The notes below the pieces were generated by a model. The model worked only from the letters and a program-made list of their open reading frames with translations, had not been told where the DNA came from and searched no databases. The position numbers and the translations under genes are program-made. Shown here piece after piece: positions 1 through 9,196 of a DNA stretch of 64,000 bases; the stretch's first letter is position 1; each line of letters begins with the position of its first letter. The DNA comes from Ga0077560 sp046330395 (GTDB lineage Bacteria > Actinomycetota > Thermoleophilia > Miltoncostaeales > Miltoncostaeaceae), in NCBI GenBank assembly GCA_046330395.1, contig JAXLSS010000004.1, positions 213,086-277,085 on the forward strand. The letters run 5' to 3'.

Positions 1-354
1 GGTCAGCGCAAGGGGCGCAAGGGTCGGCGCCGCAACGGCCGCCCCCGCACTGACGCCGATGTACGGGAGCGTGCCGATTCCCGCCGGCGGAACCGCGCGC
101 AGCAGCCGCAGCAGGTGGAAGGGATCGCCGGGGCCCACGATCATCATGTCGGCCCGCTCCCGCTCCGGAACCACGTCCACCCCCAGCGCCATCATCTCGC
201 GACGCAGATCGGCCACGATCGCCGCGCCGTCCGGCAGCGGATCCGCGGCACGAACATCCAGATGCGCGCGGCGTCCCGCGACCCCCGCACGGTCCAGGAA
301 CGCCGGCACGGCACCGAGGTGCCGGGACGCCAGGAGCAACGGCGGGGCGGCCAT
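1..354 (-). CDS. Peptidase S51-family protein (3' end cut by window edge)
   Basis: The first 118 residues of a protein that runs off the left edge. It opens with APPLLLASRHLG. Near residues 75-105 it has a GPGDPFHLLRLL segment followed by PYIGVSAGAAVAAP, which is the nucleophile elbow of the S51 family (dipeptidase E and cyanophycinase-like class I glutamine-amidotransferase fold). The putative nucleophile serine is at nt 49-51. The start is the ATG at 354, just 13 bp after the stop of the upstream secreted protein, so the two are probably co-transcribed. The catalytic Glu/His part lies outside the window. The substrate cannot be told; a cytosolic serine peptidase of short or acidic peptides is the family norm. 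Confidence 0.75.
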   Translation of the reverse strand, partial: MAAPPLLLASRHLGAVPAFLDRAGVAGRRAHLDVRAADPLPDGAAIVADLRREMMALGVDVVPERERADMMIVGPGDPFHLLRLLRAVPPAGIGTLPYIGVSAGAAVAAPTLAPLALT

Positions 355-367
355 GGGATCGGCTGCG

Positions 368-3300
368 CTACGGAGCCAGCGTGGTTTCCGAGAGCTGGCC
401 GCCCGCGCCGCGGCTGCCGGCCACCACCACCAGCCCGCGTGCCGTGGCGGCGACGGCCCAGTCGTAGGAGTCGTTGGGGGTGGGCGGCTGGGCCGCCGAG
501 TGCCCGGCAGCACGGCGGTGGCGTCGGGGCCGGTGCGCGGAGCGCAGCGTGCCGCCATCAGCCAGGCCACCCACGCTGCCGTCCGGCGCCGCGGAGGTGA
601 ACACCCCGTTGGGATCTCCCGCGATGGGACCGGCGTCCAGCGCCGTGGCCGCGCCCAGCCGCCACAGCATCAGGTGCCAGGCGCCGCCGGCCTGCTGGGT
701 GGCGTAGGCCAGGTACACCCCGCCACCGGGCCGGGCGGTGATGACCGGCTCCGACCCCTCCACCCGCGTGCCGCCCGCCGCCGGGTACACCGACAGCGGT
801 GCCAGCGCCGGGGCGGCCTGCAGGGCGGCGGTGGTGGCGCTCACCGGGGCGGCGTACACGCCGCGCGCGTCGCAGCTGTCCTGCAGCCACACCGCCCACA
901 CCTGCCCGCCGTCGGCGGCCACCTCCGCGGGCGGGATGGCCGTGATGCAGCTGGCGCTGGTGGAGGGGTCCACGTACGCCGCCGCCGTCTTGCCCACGCC
1001 GGCCACCAGGCGGGCGTACCCGTTGGTGGTGAGCACCGTGACCCGGCCGCCCGGCACCACCGCCTGCTGGGCCACGCCCGCGTAGGCGAAGCCGCCGTTG
1101 GCCAGCCAGGCGTCCAGGGTCCACGGGGCGCCGGCCTGCGGGGCGGTCAGCGAATACGCCCCGTCCTGGGGTGTGGCGCCGGGCGGGAACGGCGGCACCT
1201 CGCCGGGCGACTGGAAGATGGCGGTGAGCCCCAGGTACAGGGTGCCGCCCGGGCCCACCGACAGCCGCGGGTCGCCCAGGCCGCGGCGGGCCAGCACCTC
1301 GTCCGGGCCGCGCTGCGTGCCGTCGGCGCCGATGGCCGCGTGCAGCACCCGGTCGGGGGTGCCGGGGAACAGCGCCGCCACGTGCACGGTGCCGTCCGGG
1401 GTGACGGCCTGGCTGGGCGCGCCGCGCTGGCCGGCCAGCGACGGCATCCCCGTCCACGCCACCGTGGGGCCCGCCTCGGCGGCCTGCTGCTCCAGCGCCG
1501 ATTGCGCGAATCCGTCCTGGCCGGTTGCGCCCACGTCCAGGATGCAGTCCTCCAGCAGCACCGGGTCGGTGATGCCGAACGCGGCGCAGCGCGCCTGTGC
1601 GCGTGTGCGCTGGGCGGGCGTGAGGTCGGTCACGCCGTACGGCTTCTTCGGGAAGGCTTTGTTGGTGAACGTGGCCGTGGACTGGCCCCCGGCGTAGTCG
1701 AACAGCGACTGGGCCTGGGTGATGCGCCAGGATCCCCCGAAGTCCCCGTATCGCAGCCTGAAGCCGCCCCGCAGGTCGGTGAGCACCGTGGCCGGCAGCA
1801 CCTTCCCGGCCCGCGTGGTGGCGTCGTCATCCGGGTTGCCGTTGAAGTTGCCGAGCAGCCCCACCAGCGTTCCGGCGCGAGCCGGTGCCGGGGCCACCAG
1901 CATGGCCACGCCCCACGAGCCCACGCTCCACACCCGCGTGTAGGTGCCGTCGGGCCAGTCCACCCGGATCTCGTCCGACCCGATGGGCGTGATGCGACCG
2001 GCGCCCACCGCCACGGCCCCGCCGGTGAGTCGAACGGCGCGGCCGTCCACGCGCACGGTCAGCGGGTCGCCGGCGTACACCGCCACCCGGTGCCCGGTCA
2101 CCCGCATGGCCACCGCGGTGTTGACGGTGACGTAGTCGGTGGGGGTCCACGGCTCCTGCCGCGCCTGGATCTCCAGGTCGTCGGTGGTGGACTTGGCCAG
2201 CGTGAACTCGCCGACGGCCTGGAAGTCCCAGCGGGTGCCGTCGAAGCTGGTCATGTGGGGATCGCCGTTGGATCCGCCGCAGCCCCCGCCGCATGCCGAC
2301 CCACCTCCGCTTGGGGGCTGGGACCGCGGGGGCCTCGGCTGGTTCTTCTTGCTGCAGAAGTCGTCCAGCGACCGGAACGACAGGGTGCCCGCCGCCTGCT
2401 CGTCGTCGCCCGACAGGCCGATGAACACCGCCGGCCCGACATGGGTGCTCTTGGGCGGCTCGCCCTCGGTGCCCTTCGGGCAGGTGCACCGCCCGTGCAA
2501 ACAGAACCACCGGTCGGGGTCCAGGATGTCGATGCTGCCGTCGGCGAGGCGCACGTGCACGTTCTTGGTCTGCACCAGCAGCAAGGGTGTGTCGGCGAAC
2601 GCGGGGTCGGTGCCGTCCACGAAGTACTGGGCCGTGGTCCACGCGGGGGCGCTCATGGCCGTGCTGCCGCCCACCACCGTGGGGGGCGCCTGCACCGAGG
2701 AGGGCGCCACCAGGGGCCGGTTCACCGCCCATTCGGCGCCCAGCTCGCGGAGGTTCCACACGGTGCTGCCCCAGGACTGGTCGAACGTGTCCAGCGACCC
2801 GGCCGCGATGCCCGCGTCGGTGACGTCGCCCGGCGTGGTGATCACCTGGGCGATGCGCTTCCACAGGTCGCCGCCCACCTCGTCGGCGTGCCCGAAGAAG
2901 CCCACCGCGTCGTAGGCCCGCGCGAACAGCTGCCTCTGGGGGTTCTGGACGTAGTCGGTGATGTTGCCGCCGCCGGTGGGGTAGGACACCGGGTCCACCG
3001 ACAGCGCCGCCCAGTCGGCCGAGCCCTCGCCGATCCACGCCGGGGTGAACGTCCAGTCCGGCTTGCGCAGGTCGAACTGGAAGCAGTGGAACGTCTCGTG
3101 GGCCAGCACCAGCACCTGGAACGCCAGCGAGGACTTGGCACCGTTGGGAAGCATCCGCACCCGGCAGGTCACCTCGTCGCCGGTGCCGTACACGCCGCTG
3201 GAGTTGAGGGGGAACGCGTCCGCGAAGGCACCGGGCTTCTGGTCCTTGCCGGGGGAGTAGCCGGCCACGATGGTGATGGTGAGGGGGTGTCCCAGCCGGG

Positions 3301-4207
3301 ACGCGTACACGCCCGCCCAGGTGTTGACGCTGGTCTGCAGGCTGGCGTTGGGAACGAAGTCGGGGTCGCCCACCGGGATGGCGGCGCTGCGCGCGGTGGA
3401 GGTGGCCGCGGCGGGCGCCGACATGCCGGCGCGGCGCAGGATCACCGCGCGCTGCGCGGCGGGCAGGACCGGCAGGTAGCGGGACACCGCCGCGAACGCC
3501 TGCGTGCCGTCCTGCACCGGGCCGATGTCGCCCGGCGGCAGCCGCACGCCGGGCACCCGCCCGTACGCGGCGGCGAACATCTGCAGCGCCAGCGACTTCG
3601 GGACGACCCCGGACGGGGGCACCCGCGCCAGCAGGCGCCGGTACACCGGCAGCCCCGCGGGGCGCAGCCGCGCAACCGCGCTGCGGGCGTAGATGAGGGC
3701 CGTGCGCCGCCACCCGGCGCGGCGGTCGGGCGCGCGCAGCACCACCAGGCCCAGCGCGCCCCCCTGCACCACGGCCACCTCGATGCGGCTGCCCCGCCGT
3801 CCGTCACGGGCGGTGGTCACCAGTGCCCCGTCGCCCAGGACGGCCCTGACCGGTTTGAGACCCCGCGCTCTGGCCCGGGCGGCCCACGCGGCCAGCCCGG
3901 CGCGCGCGGTGCGCGTCACCCCGGGGGCCACCCCCACCGACCCCAGCCACACGCGCGGTGCGCGCCGGCGGCGGTAGCCGCGCGCGTCCACGCCCTGCGC
4001 GGTCAGCGCCCGGCGCAGCGCCAGCGCCGCGGGGTCCAGCAGCGCCGTGCGCGCGGTGACGGCCATGCCCGCGTTGCGCGCCAGCCCCGGAGTGTCGGCG
4101 CGGGTGAGGGCCAGCGCCGGTCCCTTCGCGGCGGCGGGGGACGCCAGGATGAGCGCGAGGAGACCCGCGAGCAGCAGCGACGGCGTGAGGCTCGTGCGAG
4201 GCGGCAC
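368..4207 (-). CDS. Large secreted protein with HExxH peptidase-like and VWFD domains
   Basis: 1279 residues with a Sec signal peptide (hydrophobic core 9-27, AAA-K cleavage region). A central part has AHETFHCFQF (HExxH at 370-374) followed 20 residues later by WIGEGSADW (Glu 394), the layout of a gluzincin zinc peptidase. Two cysteine-bearing stretches and a proline-rich linker (about 600-640) lead to GDPHMTSFDG at about 648, the start of a von Willebrand factor type D domain that runs to about 880 (QARCAAFGI...LEDC). The C-terminal 390 residues look like a beta-propeller of weak sialidase-type repeats. No anchor is seen, so it is likely released or held by its domains. Peptidase activity is inferred from motif spacing only. 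The reading frame is intact over 3.8 kb. Confidence 0.8.
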   Translation of the reverse strand: MPPRTSLTPSLLLAGLLALILASPAAAKGPALALTRADTPGLARNAGMAVTARTALLDPAALALRRALTAQGVDARGYRRRRAPRVWLGSVGVAPGVTRTARAGLAAWAARARARGLKPVRAVLGDGALVTTARDGRRGSRIEVAVVQGGALGLVVLRAPDRRAGWRRTALIYARSAVARLRPAGLPVYRRLLARVPPSGVVPKSLALQMFAAAYGRVPGVRLPPGDIGPVQDGTQAFAAVSRYLPVLPAAQRAVILRRAGMSAPAAATSTARSAAIPVGDPDFVPNASLQTSVNTWAGVYASRLGHPLTITIVAGYSPGKDQKPGAFADAFPLNSSGVYGTGDEVTCRVRMLPNGAKSSLAFQVLVLAHETFHCFQFDLRKPDWTFTPAWIGEGSADWAALSVDPVSYPTGGGNITDYVQNPQRQLFARAYDAVGFFGHADEVGGDLWKRIAQVITTPGDVTDAGIAAGSLDTFDQSWGSTVWNLRELGAEWAVNRPLVAPSSVQAPPTVVGGSTAMSAPAWTTAQYFVDGTDPAFADTPLLLVQTKNVHVRLADGSIDILDPDRWFCLHGRCTCPKGTEGEPPKSTHVGPAVFIGLSGDDEQAAGTLSFRSLDDFCSKKNQPRPPRSQPPSGGGSACGGGCGGSNGDPHMTSFDGTRWDFQAVGEFTLAKSTTDDLEIQARQEPWTPTDYVTVNTAVAMRVTGHRVAVYAGDPLTVRVDGRAVRLTGGAVAVGAGRITPIGSDEIRVDWPDGTYTRVWSVGSWGVAMLVAPAPARAGTLVGLLGNFNGNPDDDATTRAGKVLPATVLTDLRGGFRLRYGDFGGSWRITQAQSLFDYAGGQSTATFTNKAFPKKPYGVTDLTPAQRTRAQARCAAFGITDPVLLEDCILDVGATGQDGFAQSALEQQAAEAGPTVAWTGMPSLAGQRGAPSQAVTPDGTVHVAALFPGTPDRVLHAAIGADGTQRGPDEVLARRGLGDPRLSVGPGGTLYLGLTAIFQSPGEVPPFPPGATPQDGAYSLTAPQAGAPWTLDAWLANGGFAYAGVAQQAVVPGGRVTVLTTNGYARLVAGVGKTAAAYVDPSTSASCITAIPPAEVAADGGQVWAVWLQDSCDARGVYAAPVSATTAALQAAPALAPLSVYPAAGGTRVEGSEPVITARPGGGVYLAYATQQAGGAWHLMLWRLGAATALDAGPIAGDPNGVFTSAAPDGSVGGLADGGTLRSAHRPRRHRRAAGHSAAQPPTPNDSYDWAVAATARGLVVVAGSRGAGGQLSETTLAP

Positions 4208-4303
4208 GAGCGTGACCCTGTCAGCGTGCCGGGCGCCGCGTCAAGATCGGTGCCACCGCGGGTGTAGCGTGCATCCGGTGGCCGGCACGGCTCCGGAGGG
4301 GCG

Positions 4304-5437
4304 GTGGTGCAAACACGACGTCCACGGCGAGGTGGTGCCCGTTGCGCGCTGGGTGCGACGGTGTTCGCCGCGCTCGCCGCCGCGTCACCGGCGGCCGCCC
4401 TCACCCCCGGCTCGCTCGAGGCCGACGCGGTGGCGGTGGCGCCGCGCAATTCCAGCCGTGTGGTGGTGCTGGCGCATGACGCCTCCCGGGCGGGCGGCGT
4501 CTGGACCGTCACCAGCGACGACGGGGGCGCGACCTGGTCCGCCCCGGTGGGACCCGGGCGTGGGGACCCGCCCAGCGGGGCGGCGGTGCTGGGGTCGGGT
4601 GATGCCATGCTGGCCGTCATCGGCGGCGTGACCTACCGCTCGGTGGACGGCGGTGCCATCTGGCGGCTGTCGCTGCGCACCCGGTTCGGCGTGGCATCGG
4701 TGGTCGCATCGGCCACGAACCCCACTTCGGCCTGGGCGGTGTCGAGCCTCGGCAACATCTACCGCTCGCCCGACGCGGGGCGCACGTGGCGGCGGGTGAC
4801 ACCGCGCGGGGCGGCCTCGTGCACCTCCGTGGCCACGCAACCCGGAACAAGCGTCGTGCTGGCGACGTGCACATGGAACATGTGGCGATCCGCCGACGCG
4901 GGGCGCACCTGGCGCCTGGTGCGGCACCTGCCGGCGCCGCGCCGCGGCTCCATCGCCTACGGCATGTTCGAGACGGTGGTATTCGATCCGGGCAATCCCC
5001 GCATCGCGATGGCCAACGGGTTCACTCAAGGGGTCGATCGCGCCCGCCTGTGGCGATCCACCGACGGCGGGCGCACGTGGCGCGCGGTGGCGGCACCCGG
5101 CGTGTCGCGCCGCGGCCTGCAGGTGGGGAGTGAACCCGTGCGCGGCGAGATCCGGGTGACCGCGGGTGCCGGACGGGTGATCGCGGGGCCGTACACCACC
5201 GGCGGTGGCCCCCTCAGCACGGGTGGTGCCGCGGTGATCCTCACCTCGCCCGACACCGGCCGCACCTGGCGCATCGAGGACATGGACCCCCTCGACGCGC
5301 CGGGCCTGGCCGCCGGATCGTCCACCGCGCTGTTCATGCCCACAACCGCCCGCGGCGGCGCGATCCTCACCGGCGGCCCCAGCGCGTCCGGCTGGCAGCC
5401 CGTCGTGTTCGATCCCCCCGCGGCCGCACCGGCGTGA
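4304..5437 (+). CDS. Secreted BNR/Asp-box beta-propeller protein
   Basis: 377 residues with an N-terminal signal peptide (GARCALGATVFAALAAASPAAA, given here as a run ending near residue 32). Six Asp-box motifs of the S-x-D-x-G-x-T-W type are visible at about residues 71, 113, 155, 196, 252 and 315, as in sialidase, photosynthesis-assembly (Ycf48) and VPS10 propellers. No sialidase arginine triad is evident, so I would not call it a sialidase. The start is GTG 4304 with the Shine-Dalgarno sequence CCGGAGGGG just upstream. It is divergent from the VWFD protein, whose start is 96 bp away. Function is unknown; probably an extracellular binding scaffold. Confidence 0.75.
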   Translation: MVQTRRPRRGGARCALGATVFAALAAASPAAALTPGSLEADAVAVAPRNSSRVVVLAHDASRAGGVWTVTSDDGGATWSAPVGPGRGDPPSGAAVLGSGDAMLAVIGGVTYRSVDGGAIWRLSLRTRFGVASVVASATNPTSAWAVSSLGNIYRSPDAGRTWRRVTPRGAASCTSVATQPGTSVVLATCTWNMWRSADAGRTWRLVRHLPAPRRGSIAYGMFETVVFDPGNPRIAMANGFTQGVDRARLWRSTDGGRTWRAVAAPGVSRRGLQVGSEPVRGEIRVTAGAGRVIAGPYTTGGGPLSTGGAAVILTSPDTGRTWRIEDMDPLDAPGLAAGSSTALFMPTTARGGAILTGGPSASGWQPVVFDPPAAAPA

Positions 5438-5575
5438 TGTCCTGCGGTCATCCGCGCGGGTGACGGCACCCCGGGAAACTCGCCCGCCAGGGTGATTGAC
5501 CCGCGGGGTGCCGAGGACGCAGGCTGGCCGCACCCCCGACGGAAGCGAGTTCTCCCACGACCTGAACGAGGAGCA

Positions 5576-6634
5576 ATGCCCACGCCCGCACGTCTGGCCA
5601 CCGCCGGTTCGGTGGCCCTGCTCGCCGCCATCCCGGCGGCCCTCGCCCTCAGCGCGCCCGCGCCGACGGTGTCCACGCCCATCGCCACCGGTCTGGCGCA
5701 GCCGCTGCAGCTGGCGGTGCACCACGGTGACGTCCTCATCGCCCAGGGGTCGGGCACGCTGACCCGCATCGGCGCCGACGGCACCCGCACCAACATCCGC
5801 ATCCCCAACCTCGACGGCCTCGACGCCCGCGGCGGCGGAGCCGTCGTCACCACCCGCGCGGGCAACCAGGAGACCGTCACCGGCTCCGTGTTGTGGCGGG
5901 TGAAGGCCGACGGCACGCGCCGCCGCGTGGCCGACCTGCTGGCGTACGAAAAGCGGACCAACCCGGACAAGGTCAACACGTACGGGTTCACGTCCATCCC
6001 GGCGGACTGCGCCGCCAAGGTGCCGAAGGCCGACGGGCCGGCCACCTACACCGGGCAGATCGACTCCAACCCGTTCGCGGTGCTGGTGCGGGGCAGCCGC
6101 ACGTTCGTCGCCGACGCCGGCGCCAACGCCATCCTGGCGGTGTCGGGCACGGGGAGGGTGCGCACCGTGGCCGTGCTGCCGCCGCAGCCCACGGTGATCA
6201 CCAAGGCTGGGGCGAAGGCCCTGAAGCTGCCCGCCTGTGCGGTGGGCCTCACATACAACTTCGAGCCCGTGCCCACCGACGTGGAGGCGGGGCCGGGGAA
6301 CACCCTGTACGTCACCACCCTGCCCGGCGGTCCCGAGGGGCCCGAGCTGGGTGCCCGCGGCGCGGTGCACCGCGTCAACGCCGTCACGGGAGCGGTGCAC
6401 ACCGTGGGGCGCGGGTTCCTGGGCGCCACCGGCGTCGCGGTGGGTCCCCGGGGCAGGGTGTACGTGGCCGAGCTGTTCGCCAACCGGATCTCCACGCCCG
6501 GGGCGCACGGCCCGGTGACCGTGGCGAAGGTGTCGTCGCCGTCGGGGCTGGAGTACGCGTCCGGCCGCCTGTACGTCACCTACGACGTGTTCCGGAACGG
6601 CAGCCTGGCCACCGTCGGCCCCATCGCACGCTGA
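5576..6634 (+). CDS. ScyD/ScyE-like secreted beta-propeller protein
   Basis: 352 residues beginning at the ATG at 5576, chosen over upstream in-frame codons because GAGGAG lies 5 bp before it and a signal peptide follows at once. Repeats such as TGLAQPLQLAVHHGD, GPGNTLYVTTLPGG and GATGVAVGPRGRVYVAEL are NHL/SMP-30-like blades. The overall pattern matches the ScyD/ScyE family of exported propellers (known next to scytonemin genes in cyanobacteria but widespread in actinobacteria without that pathway). No active-site set can be named. A strong hairpin follows the stop codon. Exact role unknown. Confidence 0.7.
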   Translation: MPTPARLATAGSVALLAAIPAALALSAPAPTVSTPIATGLAQPLQLAVHHGDVLIAQGSGTLTRIGADGTRTNIRIPNLDGLDARGGGAVVTTRAGNQETVTGSVLWRVKADGTRRRVADLLAYEKRTNPDKVNTYGFTSIPADCAAKVPKADGPATYTGQIDSNPFAVLVRGSRTFVADAGANAILAVSGTGRVRTVAVLPPQPTVITKAGAKALKLPACAVGLTYNFEPVPTDVEAGPGNTLYVTTLPGGPEGPELGARGAVHRVNAVTGAVHTVGRGFLGATGVAVGPRGRVYVAELFANRISTPGAHGPVTVAKVSSPSGLEYASGRLYVTYDVFRNGSLATVGPIAR

Positions 6635-6638
6635 CGCG

Positions 6639-6672
6639 CCGAGGCGGGCCGGGAAACCCCGGCCCGCCTCGG
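6639..6672. terminator. Bidirectional terminator hairpin
   Basis: A perfect 15-bp inverted repeat (CCGAGGCGGGCCGGG) with loop AAAC lies between the convergent ends of the ScyD-like gene and the thioester-domain gene. Confidence 0.85.
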
Positions 6673-6693
6673 TCCGCCACAGCGGCGGTCGTA

Positions 6694-8037
6694 TTACCCG
6701 GTGACCGCGGGCTTCACCGCACCCGGCAGCGGCCGGATGCGCGTCACCGCGTGGGCCCGCACGGCCAGGGCGGTGCTCGCCGAGGCCCGTGCCCAGTTGA
6801 CCACCCGCGTGCCCACGCCGGTGAGCGTGCGCAGGCGCAGGTGCAGCGTCACCGACGCCTTGGGCGCCAGGTCACCGAGCTGCCACACCACCACGCCGCC
6901 CTGCAGCCGGGCCCGCGCGGGCGTGCCGGTGAGCATGGTCCCGCCGGGCACCGCGTCGCGCACCACCACGTCGGTGGCGGTGATGCCGCTGAGGTTCGTC
7001 ACCTTCAGCGTGTAGGGGATCTCCAGCCGGCGCAGCACGCTCACCGGTGCGCGCTTGGTGAGGTTGAGCACCGCCTTGGGCTGCACCGCGGGCAGCACCT
7101 CCTGGACGGTCACGGGCGGCACCACCGACGGAGCGGGCGCCGCCGTGGCCGACAGGGTGGCGCTGGCGGTGACCGTGCCCGGCACCACGAACTCGATGTT
7201 CTGGGCGGGACGGCTGGCCGGGTGCACCACCTTCCACAGCAGGCCGGAGTCGGCCTCGGCGGTGACGGTGACGGTGCCGGCGGCGGTGGCCATGAGGCTG
7301 GCGTGACCCGTGCCGTCGGCGCCGAGCGTGACGCTGGGTTGCGACAGGGCGGCCGCACCGGCGCTCACCGCCAGGCGGATGGTGGCGCCGGGAGTCCCGG
7401 TCACCGTCAGGTCCGTGGGGGTGCCGGCCTGCGAGGTGGCGGGCGCGGTGATGCCCACGGCGGCGGCGGCGTGCTTGCCGGCCGCCAGGGACCGCAGCGC
7501 GGCCACCCGAGTGTTGAGGGCGGTGTCCGCGGTGACGTTCTGCACGTCCGCGGCCTGGCCGGTGAGCTGCCAGACGGCCACCTGGATTGCCGCGGCCTCG
7601 AAGCCCGGTTTCGCGGCTGCGCCGGTGAGAGCCTGCGCCTGGGTCATCAGCCATGCCGCCTCCTGGGCGGCCGGTGTGGTGAGGGCGGCGGTGGTGCCGG
7701 CGTTCTGCAGGTCCACCGAGTAGTCGGTGCCCTCGGCGATGCCGGCGCGGATCAGCACGCACCAGGCCACGGCGTCGAAGGCGTCGCCGGTGCCGGGGGT
7801 CACGCGGATCTGCATGGGGCCGGGATCGACGCGGTACACGTCACCGGACACGCCGGTGACCGCCACGCTGTGGCCCAGCGACGGCGGGATCTGCACCACC
7901 CGCACCACGCCGGGTGAGGCCAGCGCGGTCGCCGCGGCGGCCAGCAGGGCCAGCAGGCTCAGCAGCGCGGTGGTGATGAGGCGACGGGGGGTCCACACTC
8001 CCCCGGTCGGCCGACAGGTTTCGGAGTGCGGTGCCAT
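6694..8037 (-). CDS. Thioester-domain (TED/TQxA) plus DUF11 surface protein
   Basis: 447 residues with a signal peptide (hydrophobic 20-40). The mature N-terminus resembles the Gram-positive thioester domain: a conserved Cys (AWCVL, C93) and, about 60 residues on, IQVAVWQLTG (Q152), equivalent to the TQxA box whose Gln forms an internal thioester with that Cys. About 322-420 is a DUF11 repeat (KRAPVSVLRRLEIPYTLKV...VVVRDAVPGG). In other Gram-positives such domains bind host or surface amines covalently. There is no LPxTG motif or C-terminal membrane anchor, so attachment is unclear. Thr of TQxA is Ile here. The call rests on pattern spacing and needs a profile search. Confidence 0.6.
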   Translation of the reverse strand: MAPHSETCRPTGGVWTPRRLITTALLSLLALLAAAATALASPGVVRVVQIPPSLGHSVAVTGVSGDVYRVDPGPMQIRVTPGTGDAFDAVAWCVLIRAGIAEGTDYSVDLQNAGTTAALTTPAAQEAAWLMTQAQALTGAAAKPGFEAAAIQVAVWQLTGQAADVQNVTADTALNTRVAALRSLAAGKHAAAAVGITAPATSQAGTPTDLTVTGTPGATIRLAVSAGAAALSQPSVTLGADGTGHASLMATAAGTVTVTAEADSGLLWKVVHPASRPAQNIEFVVPGTVTASATLSATAAPAPSVVPPVTVQEVLPAVQPKAVLNLTKRAPVSVLRRLEIPYTLKVTNLSGITATDVVVRDAVPGGTMLTGTPARARLQGGVVVWQLGDLAPKASVTLHLRLRTLTGVGTRVVNWARASASTALAVRAHAVTRIRPLPGAVKPAVTG

Positions 8038-8248
8038 GGTCGTCCCCTCTCTGAGATGGGGGCCGCTGAAGAAGCGATCTCAGGACGAATTCTGCTCCCG
8101 GTAGCGGACCGCGACATCGCGGTCGGACCCCTGATGGGTGCCATCCAGCCCCCATTCGCAGTCCGTTGCAGATGCCCCCATCACAGGGCGAGGTCGGCCC
8201 CCCCGAATGGGGAGGATTACTGAACTTTCAGGGAGGGCCGCCGGGGCC
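8038..8248 (-). other. 211-bp intergenic leader with a dyad
   Basis: Spacer between the CHRD-cytochrome gene and the thioester-domain gene, both on the minus strand. It contains the 18-bp dyad GACCGCGA-CA-TCGCGGTC at 8107-8124 and small GC hairpins. I looked for a cyclic-di-GMP or other riboswitch core and did not recognise one. Confidence 0.4.
8107..8124. promoter_or_regulatory. Palindrome, possible operator
   Basis: Perfect 8-bp arms around a 2-bp centre, about 70 bp upstream of the thioester-domain protein start. It may be a regulator site for that gene or part of a terminator for the gene before it. Confidence 0.35.
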
Positions 8249-8995
8249 TTACTGGATGCTCAGCACGTAGGCCACGACGTTGGCGAAGTCCGTGCCCTGC
8301 ACCAGGCCGGCGGGCATGCCGCCGCCGCCGTTCTTGATGCGGAACTCGATCTCGGCGCGGCTGAGGCCCTGCCCGGACAGCTGCGGCCCGGAGCCGGTCT
8401 GCGTGCCGGCCTGCAGGTGGCAGCCCTGGCAGGTCAGCACGAAGGTGCTCTTGCCGGCAACGGCGTCCCCGGCCCCGCCGGCGCCCTTCACCGTGACCTG
8501 ACCGCGGATCTCACCCTTCGGGTTCTTCGCGGTGGTGAGGTTGACGTAGAGGGGAGTGGTGGACAGTTTGGTGCGCAGGGCGGCGGTGAGCGTGCGGTGC
8601 ATCGCACGGCCGCTGGTGCACGTCACCGCGCGGCCACTGCCGCACAGCACCACCAGCACGCGCCCGGCCGTCTTCGCGGCCCCGCGTGACAACTGGGCCG
8701 CCACAACCGGCCCGCTGAGATGCCCGAAGCCCAGCGTCCAGGTCATCTTGGCGCCCTCGATCTTGGCCGTGAAGCTGCCCGTGGCCCCGGGCGCGCCCGT
8801 CACCCTGGCGGGCTCGTTGGCCGGGGTGAGTTTGCGGGCACTCAAGGTGACCGTGGAGGTCCCGCCGGATCCGGTGGCCACCATGCCGGTCACGCCAACC
8901 GCGCCCGCGGCCAGCAGCAGGAGCATGCCGGTGCGGATGGGGGCGCGGCGGCCGGAGGCGGCCGGGGTGCCGCTGGAGGTCTGCCCGTCGGTCAT
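8249..8995 (-). CDS. Membrane-anchored CHRD domain-cytochrome c fusion
   Basis: 248 residues. An N-terminal hydrophobic segment (24-41) is followed by a CHRD domain (about 48-170; typical TVTLSARKLTPANE opening and KGEIRGQVTV end). The C-terminal 65 residues form a small class I cytochrome c with the heme site CQGCH (189-193) and a likely axial Met in GGGGMPAG (M227). The start is ATG 8995 with AAGGAG upstream. CHRD is an extracellular domain of unknown function; joining it to a c-type heme suggests a periplasm-side or cell-wall electron carrier. The heme motif and both domain edges are clear; the electron partner is not. Confidence 0.8.
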   Translation of the reverse strand: MTDGQTSSGTPAASGRRAPIRTGMLLLLAAGAVGVTGMVATGSGGTSTVTLSARKLTPANEPARVTGAPGATGSFTAKIEGAKMTWTLGFGHLSGPVVAAQLSRGAAKTAGRVLVVLCGSGRAVTCTSGRAMHRTLTAALRTKLSTTPLYVNLTTAKNPKGEIRGQVTVKGAGGAGDAVAGKSTFVLTCQGCHLQAGTQTGSGPQLSGQGLSRAEIEFRIKNGGGGMPAGLVQGTDFANVVAYVLSIQ

Positions 8996-9196
8996 CGCAA
9001 GCTCCTTCGGTGGCGATCGCGTGGGCACGCCGACGTCCCCGCGGGGCCGCGCGCGCCACACGCATTCCACACCACGGGCCGCGGTCGCGCTGCACGGGAT
9101 TCCCACAAGGGTGGCTGTGACGGATTCCGGATGCGTGGCGCCACGCCGGACAGAATCCTCATTTTCTGACGAGACCGCGACGGGACGAGGCGCACA

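Noticed and set aside
59..4267. A 1402-codon open frame on the plus strand
   Set aside because: It is antisense to the VWFD protein. Its composition is Gly/Ala/Arg/His-rich without any domain, whereas the minus frame has a signal peptide and clear domains. High GC opens long shadow frames.
8038..8248. Riboswitch in the leader of the thioester-domain gene
   Set aside because: Several small stems are present, but no conserved core of a known riboswitch class was recognised.
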